64,000 nt of DNA from Drouetiella hepatica Uher 2000/2452 (GTDB lineage: Bacteria > Cyanobacteriota > Cyanobacteriia > Elainellales > Elainellaceae), in assembly GCA_019359505.1 (NCBI GenBank), contig JAHHHD010000029.1, positions 1-64,000 of the forward strand, given 5' to 3'. Below, piece by piece: positions 30,229 through 37,220 of the stretch (within the stretch, counting starts at the first letter, position 1; every line of letters begins with the position of its first letter). A program made the translations under genes and the position numbers. Under the pieces are notes generated by a model that saw nothing but the letters and a program-made list of their open reading frames with translations, was not told the origin of the DNA and made no database searches.

Positions 30229-30336
30229 ACGTAGGAACTCAACATCCTGCTTCTCAAAAAGTTATGGAGAAATATTGGGGGTTTTGCTTACCATCCTTAG
30301 CTTAGCTATGCTACGATAAATAGCTGTGGAACAAAC

Positions 30337-30418
30337 GGGTCGATGCCCGAGTGGTTAATGGGGGCGGACTGTAAATCCGCTGGCTACGCCTACGCTGGTT
30401 CAAATCCAGCTCGGCCCA
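30337..30418 (+). tRNA. tRNA-Tyr (GTA)
   Basis: 82 bases fold into a class II tRNA. The acceptor stem GGGTCGA/TCGGCCC has one wobble. The anticodon loop is in GGACTGTAAATCC with anticodon GTA, a long variable arm (TGGCTACGCCTACGC) follows, and the T arm is GCTGGTTCAAATCCAGC. The discriminator is A, and CCA is not encoded as such (the sequence continues ATCCA). Confidence 0.96.
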
Positions 30419-30509
30419 TCCACATTTAGGCTGCGAGTTTTACTGATTGTGTCTTAGGTAAGTTAAAATTGCTTTGGATGTAAGAGGTATAAGCTCAAGG
30501 CTGCTTTTT

Positions 30510-30581
30510 GCCCGTGTGGCTCAGTGGTAGAGCACACCCTTGGTAAGGGTGAGGTCATGAGTTCAATCCTCATCACGGGCT
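30510..30581 (+). tRNA. tRNA-Thr (GGT)
   Basis: 72 bases. The acceptor stem is GCCCGTG/CACGGGC, the D arm GCTCAGTGGTAGAGC, the anticodon arm ACCCTTGGTAAGGGT with anticodon GGT, and the T arm ATGAGTTCAATCCTCAT, followed by discriminator T. CCA is not encoded. A tyrosine recombinase gene starts 154 bp downstream, which makes the 3' end of this tRNA a likely attachment site. Confidence 0.96.
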
Positions 30582-30606
30582 TAAGTTGAAAAGTAGTTCT
30601 AGTAAA

Positions 30607-30637
30607 GGCTTCAGCGGTTTCCCGTTGAGGCTTTTTT
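30607..30637 (+). terminator. Intrinsic terminator after tRNA-Thr
   Basis: GGCTTCAGCGG (30607-30617) pairs with CCGTTGAGGCT (30622-30632), 11 bp with three G-T pairs, followed by TTTTTT. Confidence 0.8.
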
Positions 30638-30687
30638 AGTAGTACATTCTGAGTAGCCTATGACAACCTAAGACAGGTTTACCCTAT

Positions 30688-30738
30688 CCATACCCTTAAA
30701 ATTGGTATCTCAATTGGTATCTAGGTAAAAGGGTATGG
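30688..30738 (+). promoter_or_regulatory. Repeat-rich operator region at the integrase start
   Basis: The inverted repeat CCATACCCTT (30688-30697) / AAGGGTATGG (30729-30738) covers the ATG at 30735. Between its arms the 10-mer ATTGGTATCT occurs twice (30701-30710 and 30713-30722). This is the arrangement expected of an autoregulatory site, or of recombinase or excisionase binding sites. The function is inferred. Confidence 0.5.
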
Positions 30739-31862
30739 GAAAAAAATCACAGCATGGGACGGTTGCCATTAGCCCATATAAGGATCGGCTGAGGCTGCGG
30801 TGGAGTTACCAAGGCAATCGATATTGTCTATCACTTGAGTTGCCTGACACTCAGGTAAATCGCGTTGTAGCTAGGGGGAAGGCTTCAATTATTGAAGGCG
30901 ATCTGGTCACTGGTAACTTTGACAAAACGCTGACAAAGTATCGTCCTCAGCAGCAACAAGCATCATCAAACCTTTCGATCGCTGAACTGCTAAGGCGGTT
31001 CACAGAATATAAGCGGCGAAACCTGTATGCTCGATCGCTGGACAAGTTCAAGGCATTGCACAAGCCAATCACTGAGTTTTTCAGTGGAAAATCTGCTGCA
31101 TCTATCGATGAGGAATCAGCAGATAATTTCAGGATTTTCCTTGCTCAGAGGCTATCGCCAGCAACGCAGCGCGAACGCCTCACAACGCTGAGCGCTTGCT
31201 GGAAATGGGGACTTAAACAAAAGCTAGTCACCCAGAATCCCTGGACAGAATCGCTCAAACGGGTGAAAGTTCCTCCATCACAGAAGCCCAAACCATTCAC
31301 GAGTCAGGAGATACAAGCAATTTTGACCGAGTTTAGGGGCGATCGCTACTATGCTCATTACGCTGATTTTGTTGAATTTCTACTCTCTACGGGCTGTCGG
31401 ATTGGGGAAGCCATCGCGCTACGTTGGGGGCATTTAGAAGATGACTGCTCTAAGGTCTGGATTGGTGAAAGTATTTCCCGTGGTGGCATCCGTAAGACAA
31501 CCAAAACGAATCGAGCGAGACGCTTTCGATTAACGCCACGGCTGCGACAGATGCTTCTTGATCGGTGCCCTGTCAACTGCCTCGCTGACGCGCTAGTATT
31601 TCCGGCTCCTAAAGGCGGAGTGATTGATGACCACAGATTTTGCAACCGAGCATGGCAGAAAATCATTGCTAAAGCAGGCGTTAAGCATCGGCATCCCTAC
31701 AACTGCCGTCACACCTTCATAAGCCACGCATTAGCCAGGGGAATTGCCCCAATGACGATCGCAGAGATGGTAGGGCATGATCCAGAGGTGTTGTTCAAGC
31801 ACTATGCCGCTGATATTCAAGGCGGATTGCAACTGCCCGATATTTTAGATGACCCCATGTAA
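30735..31862 (+). CDS. Tyrosine recombinase (integrase) of the integrative element
   Basis: 375 residues. An N-terminal arm-binding region (about 1-75, with SPYKDRLRLRWSYQGNRYCLSL) and a SAM-like core-binding domain (about 80-175) precede the catalytic domain. The catalytic residues are Arg222 (STGCRIGEA), Arg325 (PYNCRHTF, with Tyr322 where His is commonest), His348 (MVGHDPEV) and the nucleophile Tyr357 (FKHYAAD). It lies directly after tRNA-Thr and reads away from it, the classic layout for an element integrated in a tRNA 3' end. I take it as the left end of the mobile region. Confidence 0.93.
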   Translation: MGKKSQHGTVAISPYKDRLRLRWSYQGNRYCLSLELPDTQVNRVVARGKASIIEGDLVTGNFDKTLTKYRPQQQQASSNLSIAELLRRFTEYKRRNLYARSLDKFKALHKPITEFFSGKSAASIDEESADNFRIFLAQRLSPATQRERLTTLSACWKWGLKQKLVTQNPWTESLKRVKVPPSQKPKPFTSQEIQAILTEFRGDRYYAHYADFVEFLLSTGCRIGEAIALRWGHLEDDCSKVWIGESISRGGIRKTTKTNRARRFRLTPRLRQMLLDRCPVNCLADALVFPAPKGGVIDDHRFCNRAWQKIIAKAGVKHRHPYNCRHTFISHALARGIAPMTIAEMVGHDPEVLFKHYAADIQGGLQLPDILDDPM

Positions 31863-31864
31863 AA

Positions 31865-31973
31865 GGTTACTTTGGTTACTCCGGTTACTCGAAGTCTGAA
31901 AGTCGCTATATGGGTGCATCTTTCAAGTATCTCTCTCTCTTTTATTTAAAGAAAATAGGTTACTTAGGTTACT
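31865..31973 (+). repeat. GGTTACT repeats with 9-bp period after the integrase
   Basis: GGTTACT occurs at 31865, 31874 and 31883, and again at 31958 and 31967, always 9 bases apart within a cluster. The two clusters are separated by about 70 bp. The regular phasing suggests protein-binding iterons such as integrase arm sites; this is inference. No gene is seen in 31863-32209. Confidence 0.6.
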
Positions 31974-32122
31974 TGAGATGAGGGAGACAGTTAAGACCCC
32001 ACTCAATATCACCTCTCTCTCTTGTTAAACATAAAGCGCCAGCTTTAGAGCAATTGTTCTTTGCTAAACTGTTCATACGCAGGGCTTTTCTGCAACCAAT
32101 CGCGCAGCCGTCCAAGTGACTG

Positions 32123-32209
32123 CTATTCGTAAAACATTAGTAGCTAATTGCGGTTCACTCTCAAGTATTGATGCCATACCATGTTTAGTCTTCATTGTTT
32201 TACGAATAG
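32123..32209. repeat. 13-bp perfect inverted repeat ending at a start codon
   Basis: CTATTCGTAAAAC (32123-32135) and GTTTTACGAATAG (32197-32209) are exact complements, with weaker complementarity continuing inward (ATTAGTAGCTAA against TTAGTCTTCATT). The right arm abuts the ATG at 32210. It could be an operator or the scar of a small mobile element. Confidence 0.6.
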
Positions 32210-32530
32210 ATGAGAACCTCAAAAGCTTCCCAGGCTGCTGAACGAGAAGCGATCGCCTCCCGCATTGTCGAGATCCGAGGATCAGGGGATGTGCTGCAAG
32301 GCTGCCGCCTAGACATGAAGTATCCAGGGGGAACAGCCAGTAGAGCTGCAAAAGTGACCCGCAAGTATGCCCAACTGTCGTCTGGTCGTGGGAATCTGCT
32401 GCCCAACGGGAGGAAAAGTCAGTACGTGGCGCTGGATGATATTCCCAAAATGCAGATGGCGATCGTCCGTGGCAATGAAATCACTCGGCTCTCAAAACGT
32501 CTGCGGCAGCTAGAGGCGATCGGCGGATAG
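32210..32530 (+). CDS. Small basic hypothetical protein
   Basis: 106 residues, Arg/Lys-rich and soluble. The order of features is a helical N-terminus (AAEREAIASRIVEIRG), a central region with Gly/Arg and Tyr (YPGGTASRAAKVTRKYAQLSSGRG), a short strand pair (KSQYVALDDIPKMQMAI) and a C-terminal helix (EITRLSKRLRQLEAI). This general plan recalls small helix/RING-less DUF6788-like proteins of mobile elements, but the Cys residues typical of those are absent. I do not assign a function. A 13-bp inverted repeat ends at its start codon. Confidence 0.5.
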   Translation: MRTSKASQAAEREAIASRIVEIRGSGDVLQGCRLDMKYPGGTASRAAKVTRKYAQLSSGRGNLLPNGRKSQYVALDDIPKMQMAIVRGNEITRLSKRLRQLEAIGG

Positions 32531-32554
32531 CGCTATTATGACTGCTGATGTAAG

Positions 32555-32761
32555 CTACTGAGATCTCAACGCTCGATCAGTTACGAGAGACAAAAACGCG
32601 CCATTTGAGCAAATAGTGCAAGGAAAGAGTAGGGTTCGGGCTATTGCCAATAGCTCAGCGAGTTTCTGGTCAACCTGCATCGTAAGTTCAGCATCAAGCA
32701 ATTTGCTCAAATAAGGGCAGGTGGAACGGGCAGCTTCGAGGATATATTCTGATGAATAAAT
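32555..32761 (-). pseudogene. Decayed copy of the zinc-ribbon-like CHAT partner gene
   Basis: Read on the minus strand from 32761, the frame gives IYSSEYILEAARS, then PYLSKLLDAEL, then QKLAELLA. This lines up with MYPSEDILEAARS, PFLAEQLEAEA and LQLADLLA of the intact gene at 44058-44447, with no gaps over about 40 codons. The ATG has become ATT, and similarity stops after about codon 41; the rest runs to a stop at 32555 without the zinc-ribbon tail. Its place directly after a TPR-CHAT gene is the same as that of the intact copy. An ATT start cannot be excluded, but the missing tail makes loss of function likely. Confidence 0.75.
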
Positions 32762-32794
32762 GTTGAACCTCTCGATGATGAAATTAGGAATAAA

Positions 32795-35700
32795 TTATAC
32801 ACCGACATAACTAAAGGCAGCCCAGTGGAAGGGATGGGCAAAGTAGTTGGGGGCAAGTAGTATGAGGGATTGAAAAATGTCAGGGTGAGTACCCTGAAAG
32901 TATTTTGCTTTTTGCTGACTCGTGGTATCTCGCATCCATAGTTGCGCCTGACGCAGAGCATCTGCTGCTTCCCAACCTTCTTTTCGCCAGAGGTCGTAAA
33001 AGCGCACCAGCAGCAGCATGGTACTCAGGTCAGACACTGACCAAAGGGAGGCGACGACTCCAGCAACTCCAGCTTGGAGCAATCCTGTGGGCAGGCTGAT
33101 CGCTTCGTCGGCGTTCTCTGTGCCAGCGAGTCCGGTTTCACAAGCGGAGAGGATAGCGAGGCGGATGCCGCCCTGTTCACTCAGCTTGAGGTCGAGGAGA
33201 TCGCGCAGGGTGAGGAGTCCATCGCTCATGGCAAGTCCACTCGTGAGGGGTTCGTCTAAATTAGCGATGCCGTGGCAGGAGAGATGGAGGATGTTGCAAT
33301 CGGGCAAGGCTGTCAGGACAGATTCGATCGCCGCTTCCTCATGCTTTAGAACTTTGTGCTGGGGGAAGGTGGCAATAGCAGCATTCACCTCACGGCTGGA
33401 GTTGGGCAGATCTTTGAGGGGATTGTCGATCGCCAAAATTGAATCGGCTCTAGTTCGCTGAGCAATATCCTTTGCTGCATTAATGGATTGAGCATTCGGG
33501 GCATAGGTGAAGTGAATCTCGTCTAGGGCGTAGCGTTTGCCATGAGGACGAGTTACATCTTTTGTCCAGGCGGCATGGAGCGGCAGTAAGCTGAGATATC
33601 CGGTGGGGATGAGAGTGACTTGCTGAAACGAGTGCTGTTTGAGGTAATCGATCAGCGGTGCCATCAACGGTTGCCAGAGTTGACGGGTGACTTGATCGAT
33701 CGCATCATACCAACTTTGGCGATCGGTTCGGGATTGATCATAGGCGCTGAACCAAGCAGTAAGGACTTCTCCTAAACTGGTTTGAGTGAGATCATCCAGC
33801 CAAAGATCCACAATGCCAGTTTGAGTAACGATGAGGGCGAGGCTTCCGGTTGGAGTCGGCACAAGATACACCAGGGGAATGCCTGGGCGAATAGCTTGCT
33901 GAATATCATCAAAGCTAGGTTGAGCCAGAAAGTCTGCATAGCCCTCTACTTGGCGGATCTGTTCAATGGTCTGCGTCAGAGTTTGGCGCAGTCGCAAAGC
34001 TTCAGTGCGGAAGGCTTCTGGGGTGAGGTTATGGCGCTCTTCTGAGGTCATCCGCAGTCGCTGTTGGGTTTCCAGGTTGCGGAGCTGTTGAGTAATGTCT
34101 TGATATTGGGTGAAGAGAGCGGGATGCGTTTGCTGAAGTTGGCTGAGATTAGATCGATCGCGATCGAGGGTTTCGCTGAGGCTACGGGCACGACCTTGCT
34201 CCAGGGTGAGGGCAGCATCTTGCAGGTCGCCACTGCGAGCCAAAGCATAGGCAGCCTGACGGGGCAAATCTGCGGTTTCTGCCAGTTCAGCCGCTTTACC
34301 ATCCAACAGGGTGGCGCTTTGGTAGAGGATTTCGGCGGCTTGGAGTGCTTTTTGGTAGATGGGGATGGCTTCTGCCCAACGGTTTTGCTCAGAGTAGAGG
34401 TTGCTCAAGCTGCGAGCTGTCATGCGACAGTTATCAGGCAATAATTCAGGATCATAAATTTCCAAGCTGGACTGATAGGCGGCAATCGCCCGCTCGATGT
34501 TCTCAGCCCGATTGCCTCGAATACGATTCTGGTAGGCGCTTGCCAGGTTATGCATGGTTTGTGCCCAATCGAGGGGCATCGCTGGCCGCGTCCTCACCGT
34601 CAAGGCTTGCTGATAGGCGACAATCGCTTGCTCGATGTTTTCAGCCCGATCGCCTCGAATGCGGTTGGAGTAGGCGTTTGCCAGGTTATGCATGGTTTGT
34701 GCCCAATCGAGGGGCATCGCCTGCTGCGTCCTCACCGTCAAAGCTTGCTCATAGGCGGCAATGGCTTGCTCGATGTTTTCAGCCCGATCGCCTCGAATGC
34801 GGTTGGAGTAGGCGTTTGCCAGGTTTATTATGGTTGTGGCCCAATTGACAGGCATCGCTTGCTGCGTCCTCACCGTCAAGGCGTGCTGGCAGGCATCAAT
34901 CGCTTGCTCAATGTTTTCAGCCCGGTCGCCTCGGATACGGTTGGAGTAGGCGACTGCCAGGTTCATCATGGTTGTGGCCCAATTGACAGGCATCGCTTGC
35001 TGCGTCATCACCGTCAAGGCGTGCTGGTAGGCATCAATGGCTTGCTCAATGTTTTCAGCCCGGTCGCCTCGGATGCGGGAATAGTAAGTAGTTGCCAGGT
35101 TCATCATGGTGAGTGCCCACCCGAGGGGCATCGCTTGCTGCGTCATCACCGTTAAGGCTTGCTGGTAGGTAGCAATGGCTTGCTCGATATTTTCGGCCCG
35201 GTCGCCTCGGATACGGTTGGAGTAGGCGTTTGCCAGGTTCATCATAGTGGCTGCCCAATCGAGGGGCATCGCTTGCTGCGTCCTCACCGTTAAGGCTTGC
35301 TGGCAGGCATCAATCGCTTGCTCGATGTTTTCAGCCCGATCGCCTCGGATACGGTTGGAGTAGGCGTTTGCCAGGTTACTCAGGGTTTGTGCCCAATCGA
35401 GGGGCATCGCTTGCTGCGTCATCACCGTCAAGGCGTGCTGGTAGGTAGCAATGGCTTGCTCGATGTTCTCTGCCCGGTCGCCTCGGATGCGGTCAGAGTA
35501 GGCGACTGCCAGGTTTATCATGGTTATGGCCCAATCGACGGGCATCGCTTGCTGCGTCCTCACCGTCAAGGCGTGCTGGTAGGCGACAATGCCCAATTCT
35601 AGGTTGAGCCAGCGCTTCCCCAAGGGAAATTGCTGAATCAGATTGCCAAAGTTCATGAGAACAGCCGCCACAAACTGCTGTTGCTCAGGGTTGCCTGCCA

Positions 35701-36103
35701 GCAATGCTGCTGCAATCTGGGGCAAGGTTTGCAAAAGCGTTTCATTCAACTGATCCTGGTGCTGTGCCAAAAAGGGATAAACCTGCTGAGCATTGCCCTG
35801 GCTGTCTACCACAAGCTGCAAGACTGCTAGTAGAAATGGGTCTGCATTCTCTAGATTCCCTTCAGTCTGAGTGCTGGTGTCTCCGAGTGCTGTTGCCAAC
35901 CGTTGGGCAAACTGCCGCAACCATTCTGCCTTAGAGTTGCCCTGCTGCTCTAGCCGATCGGCATATTGCTGCATCACCCCCAGCAATCCCGCATCGACTA
36001 GCTCCGTCTGTTGACGCAAAATCGTGCTCTCCTCGCCATCTGCACAGCTCAGGATCTGCTCAATTAGCGCCACATACGCCTGAATTCGCTGCTCATCCAT
36101 CAC
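32795..36103 (-). CDS. TPR-CHAT protease, copy 1
   Basis: 1102 residues. The N-terminal helical region (about 1-165, MMDEQRIQAYVALIEQILSC) precedes nine TPR-like units of 46 residues. Their core is ALTV.TQQAMP.DWA.TM.NLANAYSNRIRGDRAENIEQAI, near-identical in DNA. A linker follows, and then a C-terminal CHAT caspase-fold domain with the dyad His944 (LHLSCHG) and Cys988 (ILSACETG). CHAT proteases cut partner proteins in bacterial immunity (for example Csx29 on Csx30, and gasdermin-activating proteases). TPR arrays usually sense a ligand or partner. Its downstream partner gene is decayed. It is strongly similar to the copy at 44480-47983. Confidence 0.93.
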   Translation of the reverse strand: MMDEQRIQAYVALIEQILSCADGEESTILRQQTELVDAGLLGVMQQYADRLEQQGNSKAEWLRQFAQRLATALGDTSTQTEGNLENADPFLLAVLQLVVDSQGNAQQVYPFLAQHQDQLNETLLQTLPQIAAALLAGNPEQQQFVAAVLMNFGNLIQQFPLGKRWLNLELGIVAYQHALTVRTQQAMPVDWAITMINLAVAYSDRIRGDRAENIEQAIATYQHALTVMTQQAMPLDWAQTLSNLANAYSNRIRGDRAENIEQAIDACQQALTVRTQQAMPLDWAATMMNLANAYSNRIRGDRAENIEQAIATYQQALTVMTQQAMPLGWALTMMNLATTYYSRIRGDRAENIEQAIDAYQHALTVMTQQAMPVNWATTMMNLAVAYSNRIRGDRAENIEQAIDACQHALTVRTQQAMPVNWATTIINLANAYSNRIRGDRAENIEQAIAAYEQALTVRTQQAMPLDWAQTMHNLANAYSNRIRGDRAENIEQAIVAYQQALTVRTRPAMPLDWAQTMHNLASAYQNRIRGNRAENIERAIAAYQSSLEIYDPELLPDNCRMTARSLSNLYSEQNRWAEAIPIYQKALQAAEILYQSATLLDGKAAELAETADLPRQAAYALARSGDLQDAALTLEQGRARSLSETLDRDRSNLSQLQQTHPALFTQYQDITQQLRNLETQQRLRMTSEERHNLTPEAFRTEALRLRQTLTQTIEQIRQVEGYADFLAQPSFDDIQQAIRPGIPLVYLVPTPTGSLALIVTQTGIVDLWLDDLTQTSLGEVLTAWFSAYDQSRTDRQSWYDAIDQVTRQLWQPLMAPLIDYLKQHSFQQVTLIPTGYLSLLPLHAAWTKDVTRPHGKRYALDEIHFTYAPNAQSINAAKDIAQRTRADSILAIDNPLKDLPNSSREVNAAIATFPQHKVLKHEEAAIESVLTALPDCNILHLSCHGIANLDEPLTSGLAMSDGLLTLRDLLDLKLSEQGGIRLAILSACETGLAGTENADEAISLPTGLLQAGVAGVVASLWSVSDLSTMLLLVRFYDLWRKEGWEAADALRQAQLWMRDTTSQQKAKYFQGTHPDIFQSLILLAPNYFAHPFHWAAFSYVGV

Positions 36104-36300
36104 CTGCTCTCCTCAATGGGGCACAGCTCATAATTACATGGACGTTCCAGCTCATTTCGGGGAATTCAGAAAACCTTCCAAATCCAAACGGTGCAGAGCT
36201 TCGCTCGTTTTGCGTCGTTCAAACGGTCGTCTTCTCCACAAACTGCTCCACATCACTCAAGCGAAAATCTAGCGCTTTTTCAGCATGGAGCGATCGCCCC
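36104..36300. repeat. Leader shared by the two TPR-CHAT genes, copy 1
   Basis: About 195 bp upstream of copy 1 match 47984-48190 upstream of copy 2, ending at a GCGATCGC (HIP1) octamer. On the minus strand both contain a shared stretch encoding RSLHAEK.LDFRLSD.EQF.EKTT without a start codon, probably the end of a vanished upstream gene, followed by the presumed promoter. The stretch CATGTAATTATGAGCTGTGCCCCATTGAGGA, which provides the ribosome-binding GAGGA, is the best conserved part. Confidence 0.65.
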
Positions 36301-36367
36301 CAACAGCAGCAGCCAAGCGCTCCCCATCAGCAAAATGGGTCATCCCCAAAACCGCTCTCATCCATCA

Positions 36368-36946
36368 TCAGCCCCCCTTCTCAGACCCCGCAGCATCCCG
36401 CCTCAACACAAAAAAGAAAGGTTGGGGCACTCCCTTAAAGTCCATCAAACCCAACACAGTATTGTCATCTACCCTTCTAAAAATGTCACAAATGGGCAAA
36501 CGATCGTAAATCATCGTTGCACTCACCTTCTGCCGATACTCCATCATCCGCACCCGAGCCTGACTGGCCTCGGTCTTCAATAGCCAAGTCATAGAGCGGA
36601 AAACAGGTTTCATCGCCCGCTGCTTAAGACCCGGCATCAGGCCCGACAGATACAGCCCCAGATTCATCACCAGTGGATTAGGGGAAACCTTAAATACCTG
36701 ATTATTACCATCCAAAAACAACAAAGGGTGAACTCGATCGGCATCAATAAATTCCTTCCCATACCAACCCGTCACCTCCAAAAGGTGATTCAGCAGGTGA
36801 TCAGTCTGCACTTCAAATCCCCGCCAGCGACCCATCATAAATTCCAGGTTCACAGGCTCCAACCCATCAAAAAGCTCCAAGGCTTCCTCTGTTGAGGTTT
36901 CGCCCCCTTGCAGCATGATGTTGAACTTTTCCAAAGTGCTCATCAC
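36368..36946 (-). CDS. GXWXG / DUF4334 domain protein
   Basis: 192 residues. Residues about 25-85 fit the GXWXG domain (LEFMMGRWRGFEVQTDHLLN, WYGKEFIDADRVHPLLF), and residues about 120-182 fit DUF4334 (RMMEYRQKVSATMIYDRLPICDIFRRVDDNTVLGLMDFKGV, FFFVLRRD). The two domains commonly occur together in single proteins, probably with a lipocalin-like fold that binds a hydrophobic ligand. It is the last gene of a three-gene minus-strand set headed by the caspase/NB-ARC receptor, starting 4 bp after the 80-residue gene ends. That linkage makes it a possible effector or ligand-binding partner (inference). Confidence 0.75.
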   Translation of the reverse strand: MMSTLEKFNIMLQGGETSTEEALELFDGLEPVNLEFMMGRWRGFEVQTDHLLNHLLEVTGWYGKEFIDADRVHPLLFLDGNNQVFKVSPNPLVMNLGLYLSGLMPGLKQRAMKPVFRSMTWLLKTEASQARVRMMEYRQKVSATMIYDRLPICDIFRRVDDNTVLGLMDFKGVPQPFFFVLRRDAAGSEKGG

Positions 36947-36950
36947 GGCT

Positions 36951-37193
36951 TCATTCCTCTAACCCACTCAAGAGCTGCCCCGCTGTCAGGCTAAACGCTT
37001 CAGCAAAGGCGGGCGCAGGAATCCGATCGCCCCATCCTTCGCCCCATCCTTCAAACACCGCCAAAGTGCGATCGGCAAAATAGACAAAGACCAATTTCTC
37101 CTCTGGGTCAAACGGCTCAAGCTCACTCAAGCGAATTTTAGATTGTGAGTCTATCCTAGAGGATGAAAGCATTTTAATTCTGTCTTGAGCCAT
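36951..37193 (-). CDS. Small hypothetical protein in the caspase/NB-ARC operon
   Basis: 80 residues that I do not recognise. A short polar N-terminus leads to a strand-rich centre (EEKLVFVYFADRTLAVFEGWG) and a C-terminal helix ending in AEAFSLTAGQLLSGLEE. It sits 27 bp after the caspase/NB-ARC gene and 4 bp before the DUF4334 gene, so it is almost surely co-translated with them. Confidence 0.6.
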   Translation of the reverse strand: MAQDRIKMLSSSRIDSQSKIRLSELEPFDPEEKLVFVYFADRTLAVFEGWGEGWGDRIPAPAFAEAFSLTAGQLLSGLEE

Positions 37194-37220
37194 GTCAATT
37201 GATGTGGCTTTTCTATTGCC

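Noticed and set aside
34345-35155. Overlapping plus-strand repeat frames in the TPR-CHAT copy 1 region
   Set aside because: Antisense shadows of the 138-bp TPR units.
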